Source: Chryseolinea sp. H1M3-3
GTDB taxonomy: Bacteria > Bacteroidota > Bacteroidia > Cytophagales > Cyclobacteriaceae
Length of the DNA stretch: 64,000 nucleotides
NCBI RefSeq assembly: GCF_029360725.1
Contig: NZ_JARKMY010000018.1
Span: forward strand, 1 to 64,000
Direction of reading: 5' to 3'
This document shows, in pieces, positions 1-9,929 of the stretch. The translations under genes were made by a program, and so were the position numbers. The notes beneath the pieces are model-generated. The model worked only from the letters and a program-made list of their open reading frames with translations, was not told where the DNA came from and did no database searches. Positions within the stretch are counted from its first letter, which is position 1; every line of letters starts with the position of its first letter.

Positions 1-174
1 AAGCAGCGCGACACAGTGTATGTGGAAGGAATGTCAAGGCCGAATGATTCCTTTAAAAATAAAATCACAAATCATTCGCTCGTTACCAGCCTTGACAGGC
101 CTGGAACAGACACGTACATTTGCTTAGAAGCTGAACAGGACTCTCACGATCTCACTACACATTTAAAAACATAA
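1..174 (+). CDS. 3' end of an unknown protein, truncated by the window edge
   Basis: An open frame enters from the left edge and ends at TAA at 172-174, giving 57 residues with no internal start needed. The fragment is hydrophilic and ends in DLTTHLKT. I do not recognise it. It lies on the same strand as the cassette genes and about 40 bases before the first cassette boundary at 217, so it may be the gene of the preceding cassette. The sequence between (175-216) shows no convincing palindrome. Confidence 0.3.
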   Translation, partial: KQRDTVYVEGMSRPNDSFKNKITNHSLVTSLDRPGTDTYICLEAEQDSHDLTTHLKT

Positions 175-244
175 TTTTGTGCAGACTTTAGGGGGCTAAG
201 ACATTATATACTGACCGTTGTGCGCAATTTTCAAGGACTGACTT

Positions 245-1267
245 ATGGACATCTTCATCGACACTTCAGTAATCTATACAGATCCATTCTGGAAAAGGAA
301 TTTTCCGGGACTTCTTCTGAAAGCCGCTAGAGACGGGCGGTTAAATATCTACTTCGCAGACGTTGTATTGAGAGAACTTAGACATAATTTTGAAAAGCAA
401 TTGGACAAAGAATTCATTTCTGTAGGAACTTCAAATAGCAATGTCAAGAAGCTAAGTTTAAACCACACAGACATAATAGTGCCAAATAAAGAACAATACT
501 TAGCTGATTTCGATAAGTACTATACAGACCTCTTCCAGTCCAAAAACATTATAAAACTCCACTCGGACAAAAATATGTTTGACGACATACTTGAAAGAGC
601 TGTTAAGAGAAAAAAGCCGTTTACTGACAATAGAAGTGAATTTAAAGATGCAGTTATATGAACAACATACTTTAAATATTCCAAATCAAAAGCACTTACC
701 GACTGTCATCTCATAACAAATAACAAAAAGGACTTCACTGATAATGATGGTAACTTACATCAAGAGTTAACTAGCGATTATGACAAATTTACCGTTCATG
801 TGACTATTGACGAGTTTTATAAAACGAAGAAGGATGATATAGAAAAACCAATCTTTGAATTTCAAGAATGGATTAGAAACAAAAGTATTGATGAATCACT
901 CGTTTTTAATTTACTTTTTGACAGCGAAGTTGACAAAGTGTATAGCGAAGTGCAAAGCAAATTCGAAAACGTTGATCCGAGTGCCTTTGTCGATGACAGG
1001 GAGGCCGCTAATGTATTGGGTGGATATGTTGATATTGAGGAGGTTGAATGGTATGAGTGTGAGAATATAGAAGTTGACGTTATCGGAGACCATGCCGTTG
1101 TTTCCGGAATACTCTTACTGCATGTATCTCTAGATTTGTATGGATATAATTCCGCACGGGACCCAGGAGACGAAAAATTTCCTCATTACGGTAGCGTCGA
1201 CAGGGATGTCAGGCTCTACTTTAACTTTTTGTTTGACAAAGATGAAACTCCAAAAGTTTTGAGGTGA
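245..1267 (+). pseudogene. PIN-domain protein (DUF4935-like) interrupted by in-frame TGA
   Basis: The frame opens with MDIFIDTSVIY at 245, where the Asp of FIDTS is the typical first acidic residue of a PIN ribonuclease fold, and runs to TGA at 1265-1267 (341 codons). One TGA at 659-661 splits it after KDAVI. The downstream frame continues in phase with TYFKYSKSKALTDCHLITNN, as expected after the KDAVIW stretch of DUF4935-type PIN proteins, so a Trp codon (TGG) has probably become TGA. PIN proteins are metal-dependent RNases, often toxins or defence nucleases. The C-terminal part (about residues 185-340) is acidic and unrecognised. It is the sole gene of cassette 1. A GTG at 800 could restart translation, but there is no sign that it is a real start. 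Confidence 0.7.
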
Positions 1268-1286
1268 CGGACATTGAATAGAAACT

Positions 1287-1419
1287 GCGCACACAAAATG
1301 CATAATCAATGACGGGGTTCAGAGTAAATTTGTAGTTTAGTTTTTCAAAAATACGTTTTGTGTCGTGGGACGGTGACGCGCTTCGAAGACCCCCCACTGC
1401 CTATGCACAAACGTTGTGA
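1287..1419 (+). repeat. attC-like site 1 (family alpha)
   Basis: R''-like GCGCACAC at 1287 mirrors the start of its own cassette (GTTGTGCGC at 217). An inner arm ATGCATAATC pairs with the TATGCA arm near 1404. The crossover-side box is GTTGTGA at 1413. The body (GGGGTTCAGAGTAAATTTG, then GTCGTGGGACGGTGACGCG) is nearly identical to the site at 4168, and recognisably related to those at 10445, 18092 and 25478. Confidence 0.7.
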
Positions 1420-1461
1420 GTCATACCATTTGGACAGAGTGGACTACAGATTAAGTAAGAA

Positions 1462-2271
1462 ATGAAGCAGATTAGCTTATCAATTATAGTGTATTGTAGC
1501 TTGACAGGTTATGCATTTGGACAGAATCCTTTTTGGGTTCATCTTGATAAAAAAATAATTAGGGAATTAAATGCGGTTGACAGAGGTGATGCTAGAAATG
1601 TAGAAGCTTACTTTATTGAACACAGAAAGAGACCTGCAACAAAAGAAAATTTAGGATTTGGGTGGTCAATAAGTAATATGGCCGTGGGTGGTGGTTATAC
1701 ATCTATTTCGGGGACTTTTGTTTACTTCAATGACACCATTGTTAGTTACTCATTGTACTCTCGCGTGCCTGACGAAAATAAATTAATTAGGAGATATACA
1801 GGCTGGCTTAAAGGAACTTTCGCGATCGACTCAAGCGGCATTAAATCACTGGACTACAGGAAACATCTATTGTCCATACCATTGATAGGCTATGACGGGC
1901 CGTTGAAAATAGAAGACCTTCCAGTTGAAGTTTTCAATTATATGTCTCTACATTCAGGGACTATGTATGGGTACTCAGGTGGATTGAACAACACCCTATT
2001 CCAAAACAGAAGTAATTTTAACAAGCTAAAACAAAAGCTAACAACAGACATAGTCTACTTGTTGATGTATTCAGTTAATCCTGCGAGTCGGTTAACAGCA
2101 ATTGAGTACTATAGAAAGAATTCGCAAGAGTTTGACAATAAAGATAAAATTGACACTTGGATAGATACGGTATATAAAGAAGTACCTATGGTGCATACTT
2201 TGATGGGCTGCATAGGTGAGACATGGAACAGTCGACTACTAGTTGAATTCTGTTCAAAAATTGAGGAGTGA
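1462..2271 (+). CDS. Secreted protein of unknown function
   Basis: This 269-residue protein starts MKQISLSIIVYCSLTGYAFGQ, a short signal peptide with likely cleavage after the GFG/Q region, so it is exported to the periplasm or surface. The mature part is mixed alpha/beta with no motif I recognise; a Gly-rich AVGGGYTSISGTF stretch lies around residues 75-85. The start at 1462 follows TAAGTAAGAA. It is the only gene of cassette 2, and its stop is 7-20 bases before the R'' box. I cannot assign a function. Confidence 0.65.
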   Translation: MKQISLSIIVYCSLTGYAFGQNPFWVHLDKKIIRELNAVDRGDARNVEAYFIEHRKRPATKENLGFGWSISNMAVGGGYTSISGTFVYFNDTIVSYSLYSRVPDENKLIRRYTGWLKGTFAIDSSGIKSLDYRKHLLSIPLIGYDGPLKIEDLPVEVFNYMSLHSGTMYGYSGGLNNTLFQNRSNFNKLKQKLTTDIVYLLMYSVNPASRLTAIEYYRKNSQEFDNKDKIDTWIDTVYKEVPMVHTLMGCIGETWNSRLLVEFCSKIEE

Positions 2272-2278
2272 AATGCAC

Positions 2279-2408
2279 GACTCACAACAACGTATATGCA
2301 TCATTGCCTGGGACGTGCTAGTTTGATATATTGTATTTCAAATAACGTTGGTACGTGGGACGGTCATTCACTTTTAACACGGCAACGCTGCATATACTAG
2401 CGTTATAG
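2279..2408 (+). repeat. attC-like site 2 (family beta)
   Basis: R'' GACTCACAAC (ending at 2288) is the exact reverse complement of the cassette start GTTGTGAGTC at 1413. The arm GTATATGCATCATTGCC pairs with GGCAACGCTGCATATAC near 2381-2398, with unpaired bases between. The closing box is GTTATAG at 2402. Much of the body is shared with the site at 12510. Confidence 0.75.
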
Positions 2409-2432
2409 GTAACCAGCCGGACCGACATCATC

Positions 2433-3398
2433 ATGACAAAAACATTAATCGTAATTGGAGCTGGATCAAGCAAAAACATTCATCCCACTTTTCCGACAGG
2501 TATCGAATTAGCAATCTGGTTAGACGCTCATCTAATTACTACAAAAAAGACAGCAGACGACCATAATAATCATCCTGACTGTCCCTATATATCATCAATG
2601 ATAAATGAGGCTAAAAGAGTTTTTAATTATGACACCAACTATCTTGACAAATTAGTTGACCGCCTAAAAGTTGGACTTTGGAGTTATACACGGACGTATG
2701 ACTATCATTACTATCGAAACGAGGCGCCAACTATTTCAGTTGACGAATTGATTTCATCACAATTTGAGGCTTATCCTCAAGTTTACTCCTTGGCTAAGCA
2801 ATGTGTGGCCTATCTATTGAAGGGACAAGAAGACGCATACTTAGATACAGTAACTAAAACTAACAACACAAATTCGGCCTGGATTGAAAATATTTATGCA
2901 ACATTAAAATCCAGAGGCGCATTATTTAATGATATTGTAAACAATCTTACAATAATTTCTTTCAACTACGAACGACTTTTCGAACACATCTCCTGTCAGA
3001 CATTGAGCAGACTGTTTGGTACTAACATTAAAGAACTGCCAAACTTAAACTACATTTACGGAAATTTTGGAACGCTTTCTCAAGTTCCCTTTGAAGTTAA
3101 AAACAATGAATCAATTTTCAGAAATCATTGTCATGGAAACCTAAAGTTTATTGGTGAAAGACATAAACTTAATAATAAACCTAATCTTGATAACTATGAG
3201 AAAGTGCTTTTCATTGGCTTTGGTTACGACAAAGACAATCTCACTGATACTCTCGCAATTCAAAATGTAAGGACCGCAAAGTTGATAGGAATGTGCAGAA
3301 ACTTAAACTCCCGCTACTTAAAAATTGGAGCAGATTTTAAAATAAAAATGATTGAATGTGGTGACAGAATAGACAGCTTTATTAGTGGACAGTTATAG
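2433..3398 (+). CDS. SIR2-like fold protein, candidate defence NADase
   Basis: This 321-residue protein begins TKTLIVIGAGSSKNIHPTFPTG, close to the GAGAS...PTG nucleotide-binding start of SIR2-like bacterial proteins. The motif IISFNYERLFEH (about residues 171-182) corresponds to the TTNYD-like segment. NYIYGNFG (about 208-215) is in the place of the HG motif, and KVLFIGFGYDKDNL (about 261-274) resembles the FIGFSxxDxNL segment near the C-terminus. Many SIR2-like proteins deplete NAD during phage infection; that role here is inference. The usual catalytic His is not obvious, though RNHCHGN (about 229-235) could supply it. It is the sole gene of cassette 3, starting 31 bases after the cassette boundary. 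Confidence 0.5.
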   Translation: MTKTLIVIGAGSSKNIHPTFPTGIELAIWLDAHLITTKKTADDHNNHPDCPYISSMINEAKRVFNYDTNYLDKLVDRLKVGLWSYTRTYDYHYYRNEAPTISVDELISSQFEAYPQVYSLAKQCVAYLLKGQEDAYLDTVTKTNNTNSAWIENIYATLKSRGALFNDIVNNLTIISFNYERLFEHISCQTLSRLFGTNIKELPNLNYIYGNFGTLSQVPFEVKNNESIFRNHCHGNLKFIGERHKLNNKPNLDNYEKVLFIGFGYDKDNLTDTLAIQNVRTAKLIGMCRNLNSRYLKIGADFKIKMIECGDRIDSFISGQL

Positions 3399-3421
3399 AC
3401 TAAACTGTGTGAGGCTGGCTA

Positions 3422-3547
3422 CCTATAACAACATGTATGCGCAACAGCCTGATGGGTGCACCTTAAAGTTTTATCTTTGATAACCACGGTTACGGCGGAC
3501 AGTGGGCAGTTATTAATACCGGCTGCTGACGCATACATAGCCTTTGG
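3422..3547 (+). repeat. attC-like site 3
   Basis: The segment GGCTGGCTACCTATAAC ending at 3429 pairs at 16 of 17 positions with the cassette start GTTATAGGTAACCAGCC at 2402. The inner arm ATGTATGCGCAACAGCC pairs with GGCTGCTGACGCATACAT at 3520-3538. The closing box reads CTTTGGC instead of GTTnnnn, so the crossover G-T-T has decayed here. Confidence 0.7.
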
Positions 3548-3566
3548 CAGCAACCCGCTAGATGAC

Positions 3567-4157
3567 ATGAGGTTTAACAAGGACTACGAAATAGTGAACG
3601 ACATCTTAGCAAAATGGGACCCGATTGGAGTACCCGACACAGATGCAAAAACAGAGTACACCGACTACGTTCATCGACTATTAATCAAGCGTGACAACTT
3701 GAACGACTTAATAGAGGAGTTGGAGACAATAATAACAAAGGACATCGGACTCGAATACAACGCGGACAACCAAGAGGAAAAGGAACACACAATTAAATAT
3801 GCGACTGCAATTTTCAATGAACTTAAAAATCAAAAACTAATATCGGTTAACGAGTTGATTGACAAAATTGAAAAGGACGACACTGGGACTGAAATAAAAC
3901 GAGCGGCCAAAAGACTGATTGATGCAATTAACGACTGGCCGACAAATTTGACAACGATTGAGGACTTCATTAGTGAAATGAAAAATGAATTCGGTGGACA
4001 GGTTTCAAAAAAGGAATTGGAGAAATATTCAAATCTAAATGAAGCTTGGAAAATGGAGTCGACAACATCGACCATTGAAATGTTGGACGTTTTCCCTGGC
4101 AAGTCATTTGACGAAATAATTAAAGACATTTCAGATTACTATAAAAGATTAGTGTGA
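3567..4157 (+). CDS. DUF1871-like protein with a C-terminal NDWP domain
   Basis: The frame is open from 3456, but that part is the attC body. The first start inside the cassette is ATG at 3567 (MRFNKDYEIVNDILAKWDPIGV), giving 196 residues. The N-terminal 75 residues match the DUF1871 pattern (IVNDIL.KWDPIGVP...EYTDYV). The C-terminal half, from about residue 105 (DAINDWPTNLTTIEDFISEM...FG), is clearly related to the N-terminal part of the cassette protein at 12657 (NAMNDWPKYDRHKIADFVIEL...FG). Both domains are of unknown function. It is the sole gene of cassette 4. Confidence 0.65.
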   Translation: MRFNKDYEIVNDILAKWDPIGVPDTDAKTEYTDYVHRLLIKRDNLNDLIEELETIITKDIGLEYNADNQEEKEHTIKYATAIFNELKNQKLISVNELIDKIEKDDTGTEIKRAAKRLIDAINDWPTNLTTIEDFISEMKNEFGGQVSKKELEKYSNLNEAWKMESTTSTIEMLDVFPGKSFDEIIKDISDYYKRLV

Positions 4158-4167
4158 CGCGGGCAGC

Positions 4168-4300
4168 TTGCCAACAAAATGCATAATCAATGGCGGGGTT
4201 CAGTGTAAATTTGTAGTTTAGTTTTTCAAATAATGTTTTGGTGTCGTGGGACAGTGACGCGCTTCGAATTCCCGCCACTGCTTATGCACAAACGTCAGGT
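4168..4300 (+). repeat. attC-like site 4 (family alpha)
   Basis: R'' TTGCCAAC at 4168 partly mirrors the cassette start at 3541. The arm ATGCATAA...TGGCGGG pairs with CCCGCCACTGCTTATGCA at 4271-4288. The closing box is GTCAGGT at 4294. The body is nearly identical to site 1. Confidence 0.7.
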
Positions 4301-4310
4301 TTCATTCAAT

Positions 4311-4805
4311 ATGGCAAAACAAAGAACATTTCTATACCGAACAAACTACTTCCGACGCGAATGGACTTGGATAAGGAGAATATTTGCGATCCTTTTTCTC
4401 GGACTTGGAGCTTTAATTCTTCCTTTGGAGAAGGAAGTTCAGTTTGTCAAATTTGTTGGGGTGGGTCTTGTCGTCTTCTATTTCGTCGCCAAACCGAAAG
4501 ATGACTTAGCACTCACAGATGAGCAACTATTACACATCAAGAAATCAGCAATCAATTGGTTTACTCGAATCGATCAATATGATATCGCAGAGTTGATTTC
4601 GATAAGATGTGGTGGAATTCATACGGACGGATGGGAACTTGTCGACTTCTTTAATGGAAGCGGCAACCAGGGTGGATACTATAACACCATTGAAATGACA
4701 TTTAGAAACGGTGAATCTAAAAGCTTACAACTGTCAATTGATAGGAAGAAACTTGACTTTATTGTAAAAATTATCTACGACTTAAAGAAAAGAACGAAAC
4801 CCTAA
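4311..4805 (+). CDS. Small integral membrane protein, PH-domain-like layout
   Basis: The frame is open from 4233 within the attC, but the first start in the cassette is ATG at 4311 (MAKQRTFLYRTNYFRREW), giving 164 residues. Two hydrophobic segments (IFAILFLGLGALILPL and FVKFVGVGLVVFYFVA) form a short hairpin in the membrane. The rest is a soluble C-terminal domain with LTDEQLLHIKKSAINWF and ISIRCGGIHTDGWELVDFF, the layout of bacterial PH-like membrane proteins, though I cannot confirm the family. Its TAA stop lies inside the R'' box CCCTAAC of the following site. Confidence 0.6.
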   Translation: MAKQRTFLYRTNYFRREWTWIRRIFAILFLGLGALILPLEKEVQFVKFVGVGLVVFYFVAKPKDDLALTDEQLLHIKKSAINWFTRIDQYDIAELISIRCGGIHTDGWELVDFFNGSGNQGGYYNTIEMTFRNGESKSLQLSIDRKKLDFIVKIIYDLKKRTKP

Positions 4806-4927
4806 CATCATATATAAATCATATGCTGGTTCATTTTGTCAAGATAAATTTTGCAAGTAAATTCATTACGAAACGTTTGATAAAGTGTGCTATTAAGCCG
4901 CATACGCTTTATATATAAACGTCGTGT
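4800..4927 (+). repeat. attC-like site 5 (family gamma)
   Basis: R'' GAAACCCTAAC mirrors the cassette start GTCAGGTTTC at 4294 with a one-base offset. The inner arms ATATATAAATCATATGC and GCCGCATACGCTTTATATAT (4897-4916) pair. The closing box is GTCGTGT at 4921. The body is shared with the site at 11295. Confidence 0.7.
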
Positions 4928-4945
4928 GCCATTCCCAGAGTTCAA

Positions 4946-5974
4946 ATGAAGATTCGACTGACAATAATAGTACTTGCTATCTCTCTCTTGACAAATGGAA
5001 TTTTGTTTTATCTCTGCTGGACAGCGCAGACAGATACAACACCCATTTTTGACCCTTTTGAAATTAACTACAGCGTGACAGAAAACTCCCTTATTAAGGA
5101 CGGATACACACCTATTCCAGAGGACGTTCCATTACTTGGTAAACAAGTGGGCGACACTTTGATTTACTACCAACTGGACTACGAATGCAGTGACGCGACA
5201 GATATTAAGGACATCGATTGTAAAAACACTGGCATCTATGGGAGGAATTGCGTAATATATTTGGACAAAGTCGACAGTATGGAAATGAGTAGACTTGCAG
5301 ATAAGTATGATGCTGAGATTCTAGGTGAATTTAAAATGCAAAGGAGTTTTTATGATTCAAATTTCTTAAGAGCAGACTTTTATATTCGCCACAAATTTAC
5401 TCAAGCCATCTTTGATTGTTCAATTGATAAAAGCTATAGAGACGACAAGAAAGACAAATATGAACTTTCAATTCAGACTCTATTTCCGTTGACAAAAGAG
5501 CGAGTTAAAACAGAACTAGAAGACCGACAAGTCGGTAATGAGTACCATAAATTCAATGAAGTTTTGGGGATGGGCAAAAAGGATGCGGATGAGTTTTTAC
5601 TTTCAAACGTTGAAAGGATAGTTCTCATGGATGATCATGAAGATAAAGGAGTTGACTCAGTGCAATACGTATTTGAAACAACGAAACACACTTATACACT
5701 TTCTTTTGTCAATGATACGGTAAAATACATCTCCGTGACATTTGGAACAACAACGGTTGGGTTAATGGATAATATCAGTAGTACCTTCGGACAAGACTCT
5801 CTTTATGACATTAAGGACGACTTTTTAAATAATAGGATCAATAAACCATATTCAACTGCCAAACTCTTTGCGGACAAAGAGAAGGGATTTAACTATTTGG
5901 TCATCGTTGAGAATGACCCACAATATTCAGCTCAACCTTCGACAATGATTATTTGGAGAAAAAATAAAAAATGA
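4946..5974 (+). CDS. Membrane-anchored or secreted protein of unknown function
   Basis: This is a 342-residue protein. The N-terminus MKIRLTIIVLAISLLTNGILFYLCW is a signal anchor or uncleaved signal peptide, and the remainder is a hydrophilic extracytoplasmic domain rich in Asp and Lys. The segment from about residue 205 (VLGMGKKDADEFLLSNVERIVLMDD) to residue 285 has an alternating beta pattern. I do not recognise the family. It is the only gene of cassette 6, and its stop is followed within 20 bases by the R''-like GGCACAC that mirrors the cassette start GTCGTGTGCC. Confidence 0.6.
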   Translation: MKIRLTIIVLAISLLTNGILFYLCWTAQTDTTPIFDPFEINYSVTENSLIKDGYTPIPEDVPLLGKQVGDTLIYYQLDYECSDATDIKDIDCKNTGIYGRNCVIYLDKVDSMEMSRLADKYDAEILGEFKMQRSFYDSNFLRADFYIRHKFTQAIFDCSIDKSYRDDKKDKYELSIQTLFPLTKERVKTELEDRQVGNEYHKFNEVLGMGKKDADEFLLSNVERIVLMDDHEDKGVDSVQYVFETTKHTYTLSFVNDTVKYISVTFGTTTVGLMDNISSTFGQDSLYDIKDDFLNNRINKPYSTAKLFADKEKGFNYLVIVENDPQYSAQPSTMIIWRKNKK

Positions 5975-5993
5975 CCTCCAACAGAGAAAGGAA

Positions 5994-6060
5994 CGGCACA
6001 CAATAAATAAGGCTTCGCGTGGCCGGCACGGCCCAGCGTGAAGCCCGTGTTGCACAGGAG
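5994..6060 (+). repeat. Short hairpin (family delta): IS91 terminus or compact attC, copy 1
   Basis: Directly after the R''-like GGCACAC comes AATAAATAAGGCTTCGCG, then GGCC/GGCC and GCGTGAAGCC, forming a near-perfect nested hairpin ending at GTGTTGCAC. The same 55-60 bases recur at 13322 after an unrelated cassette. It can be read either as a compact attC (R' GTTGCAC) or as the 3' terminus of the adjacent IS91-like element; I cannot decide between them. Confidence 0.55.
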
Positions 6061-6299
6061 CTTGCGCCACCGCTAACGCTATGGCGACACGCGGTCGGTA
6101 GCCGGGAGTACTGTTTTATTTTTATGGGGATTTGTATGAATGTCGATACTATTTTATCCAACGGGATGCATACTTGTAGGTGGGCAAATTAGCAAGAGGT
6201 GTTTTACATAACGTTCATTTGTGGTTCAATTCATTTATCCTGTCATCGTTTTCGCTCTTTTTTACCGTATTTAACCAAAGCAGTATCTAACCATAACTT

Positions 6300-6790
6300 T
6301 CAGAAAGCCTGACATTGAAAATGTTTTGTAACGATATCTTTCATCATCGTAGCATCCGGTGGTCCACGCCTATCGAAGTTAAATGCAGTGACCATTGTAA
6401 GTTTCTTACAAACCGGGCAAGCATCAGGATTATAGCCCAGATTTTCTGTGCTGATCTGTTTCCAGGATTTCTCTTTCGGAAACTCGTAGCAACTCTCCAA
6501 TTGCTGATGAAGCAGAGGCAAAATGTGTTGCTTAGGGCTACTACTTAAGATTCCATAATGTCGGATACGCCCAAAACCTTGTGGTAAAATGTGCATTGAA
6601 AATCTGCGAATGAATTCGATAAGTCGCAAAGGCATTTGTTTGACTTCGCTTTCATCACGATAATCTTTATATATCGAAAAGTCACTCGATCATTTTGTAC
6701 ACCGACAATACGATGATTGGAGATCGCCACCTTGTGCGTGTATCTCCCCAAGATACCAGCCCGCCGTAGGCAGGTTCGATAACATTTGAG
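6300..6790 (-). pseudogene. IS91-family transposase remnant, copy a
   Basis: On the minus strand the fragment reads from GRYTHKVAISNHRIVGVQND through FIRRFSMHILPQGFGRIRHYG to DACPVCKKLTMVTAFNFDRRGPPD, the C-terminal half of a Y2/HUH IS91-type transposase with its CPVC zinc pair. The frame shifts after DRVTFRY. All of the N-terminal catalytic part is missing beyond about 6790. A 19-base palindromic insertion (CCTGCCTACGGCGGGC core) lies just upstream of YLGRYTH, as in copy b. The element is dead. Confidence 0.8.
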
Positions 6791-7006
6791 TTGTCTTCCG
6801 ATGATGTGGCAACTATCAAAACGCCAGATAAGGAAGTGGACTAATTTATCATATTTAAAAAACGTCCGAAGATAACAATAGAAAACATCACGTAGAAATA
6901 TCTCTAAACTCACTATAAATACAATCTGACTACAACAAATACCAATTGGGATACATTTCATCGGACCGCAATTGAGAATTTTGTACTTGAGATTTATTCA
7001 GTTTAA

Positions 7007-8002
<996 letters not shown>

Positions 8003-8015
8003 AAAGCTAACATCA

Positions 8016-8753
8016 ATGCAAAACATTAAAGGAAAAGTAGTTGCTATTACAGGTGCAAGTAGTGGAATGGGTAAAGCCATTGCAATAGACTTAGCAAAAA
8101 ACGGTGCAAAGGTTGTTTTGGGTGCAAGACGGACAGAACAATTACAACAACTTGTTAAAGAAATTAAAAGCACAGGTGGTGAAGCCACCTGTGCTAAGAT
8201 TGATGTAAAGAATAAAGCCGATTTAGTTCGGTTGGTAAATACAGCAGTTGAGCACTATGGAAAATTAGATGCCATTGTAAATAATGCAGGTGTCTGCCAA
8301 TTAAGCCGCATTGACGAATTGGATATTGACGGTTGGGAAGAAATGATTGACATTAACCTCAAAGGTGTTTTGTATGGGATGGCGGCTGCAATTCCCGCTT
8401 TCAAACGACAACAATTGGGACATATCGTCAATATCATTTCAACTTCAGGAATACAAATTGTTCCAAAGCAAGGCGTTTATGCAGGAACTAAAAATGCCAT
8501 TCGAACTATTGCAGAAGCGTTTCGTCAAGAGTCAGAAGGAAACATACGCATTACAGGCATTTCGCCGGGATTTGTGAAAACAGATTTTGCAAACAACATA
8601 AAAAACGAAGAAATGAAAACAGCTATCCAAAAAGGAATGGAACAGATTGCCATAGATCCCATAGCCATTGCCAATGCTGTAATTTATGCAATAAGCCAAC
8701 CTAACGATGTTGAAATTGGCGATATTGTTATTCGTCCGTCAAAACAAAATTGA
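8016..8753 (+). CDS. Short-chain dehydrogenase/reductase
   Basis: This 245-residue classical SDR has the Rossmann motif TGASSGMG (residues 12-19), NNAG (89-92) and the active-site set Ser144, Tyr155, Lys159 (YAGTK). It acts in the cytoplasm with NAD(P); the substrate is unknown. It follows the aldo/keto reductase by 13 bases, and the AraC regulator follows by 19 bases, so the three are probably one transcript. Such pairs commonly respond to xenobiotic aldehydes or ketones in Bacteroidota, which is inference here. Confidence 0.93.
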   Translation: MQNIKGKVVAITGASSGMGKAIAIDLAKNGAKVVLGARRTEQLQQLVKEIKSTGGEATCAKIDVKNKADLVRLVNTAVEHYGKLDAIVNNAGVCQLSRIDELDIDGWEEMIDINLKGVLYGMAAAIPAFKRQQLGHIVNIISTSGIQIVPKQGVYAGTKNAIRTIAEAFRQESEGNIRITGISPGFVKTDFANNIKNEEMKTAIQKGMEQIAIDPIAIANAVIYAISQPNDVEIGDIVIRPSKQN

Positions 8754-8772
8754 TTAAATTCGTAAACGAAAA

Positions 8773-9687
8773 ATGCAACAACAATCTAACATCAATCACA
8801 TTAAAAGTATATCGCAATTGGTGCGGGTATTGGGATTTCCTGCGCCATTGCATCCACTAATTGCATTGGTTGACTATAATAATGTTTCGATTGAAATGTT
8901 TCCAACAGGACAAAAAGTAAGTCTTGATTTCTACAAGATTTCCTTTAAGCCTACATTCACAGGACACATAAAATACGGACAGGGATATTATGATTTTGAA
9001 GAAGGCGGATTGGCATTCTTGAAGCCAAAGCAAATTGTTTCTCCACCGGAAGACATAGAAAGCTATGAAGGTATTGCTTTATATTTTCATCCGGACTTTA
9101 TCCGAAATTATCCATTAGGAAAAACAATAAATCAATACGGCTTTTTTTCTTACGATGTTTCAGAAGCCTTGTTTTTATCGGCAAAAGAAAAAGAAATTAC
9201 AGCCAATTTATTTACGACGATAGCCAACGAGTTAGCCAACAATATCGACAGTTTCAGCCAAGATGTTCTGGTGTCACAAATAGAATTACTGCTTAATTAC
9301 AGTAATCGCTTTTACAATCGCCAATTCATCACGAGAAAAGCGGTCAACCACTACATCATACCATCTTTGGACAAACTTTTAGACGACTATTTTGAGGCAG
9401 AAAACAGCCTGAGAAACGGTTTGCCGTCTGTGACATATATCAGCTCGGAATTAAGTCTATCGCAACGCTATTTGAGTGATGTGTTGCGTTCATTGACGGG
9501 ACTCAATACACAACAATACATTCAGAATGCCGTCATAGAAAAAGCTAAAGAAAAATTATCGACGACAAATCTTTCCGTTTCAGAGATTGCTTACAAGTTG
9601 GGTTTTGAACATTCACAATCATTCAGCAAGCTTTTCAAGACAAAGACCAACGTTTCACCTTTGGAGTTCAGAAACTCGTTTAACTAG
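8773..9687 (+). CDS. AraC-family transcriptional regulator
   Basis: This is a 304-residue regulator. The N-terminal part (about 1-190) is a cupin-like sensing domain (KISFKPTFTGHIKYGQGYYDFEEG). The C-terminal part (about 205-300) has the two AraC helix-turn-helix units, including YISSELSLSQRYLSDVLRSL and VSEIAYKLGFEHSQSFSKLF followed by VSPLEFR. It is the last gene of the AKR-SDR group and probably controls it. The downstream 9688-9929 stretch has no gene. Confidence 0.92.
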   Translation: MQQQSNINHIKSISQLVRVLGFPAPLHPLIALVDYNNVSIEMFPTGQKVSLDFYKISFKPTFTGHIKYGQGYYDFEEGGLAFLKPKQIVSPPEDIESYEGIALYFHPDFIRNYPLGKTINQYGFFSYDVSEALFLSAKEKEITANLFTTIANELANNIDSFSQDVLVSQIELLLNYSNRFYNRQFITRKAVNHYIIPSLDKLLDDYFEAENSLRNGLPSVTYISSELSLSQRYLSDVLRSLTGLNTQQYIQNAVIEKAKEKLSTTNLSVSEIAYKLGFEHSQSFSKLFKTKTNVSPLEFRNSFN

Positions 9688-9929
9688 AAGACGATAGCGG
9701 GTCAAGATCGTTGAAGTTCGAAAACAGAAGCCGAACCTCAGAGTTGTGGTTTCGTAAAGTTCTTTCGAGTACCCCCCAGCGCGTAACGCATTTGCTAATT
9801 TCACCAGCAGGTTCTGAGCATCGGGGTTTGGCGATTCAGTCTTTAGATTGTTTTTTTAACCATATTGATTATTTTTAAGTTACCAAGGATAACGTAAGAA
9901 TCGAAACCCTCCCCGAAGGTGTCGGTTCA

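Larger units (their letters stand above)
217..6060 (+). other. Cassette array 1 (six attC-bounded units)
   Basis: Six units begin near 217, 1413, 2402, 3541, 4294 and 4921. Each holds one + strand gene and ends in an attC-like palindrome. The unit starts are GTTGTGCGC, GTTGTGAGTC, GTTATAGGTAACCAGCC, a degenerate CTTTGGCAGC, GTCAGGTTTC and GTCGTGTGCC. Their reverse complements are found, with few mismatches, just before the palindrome that closes the same unit. This is the geometry of integron cassettes (R' at the start, R'' at the end). No integrase gene is present in the array. Confidence 0.75.
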
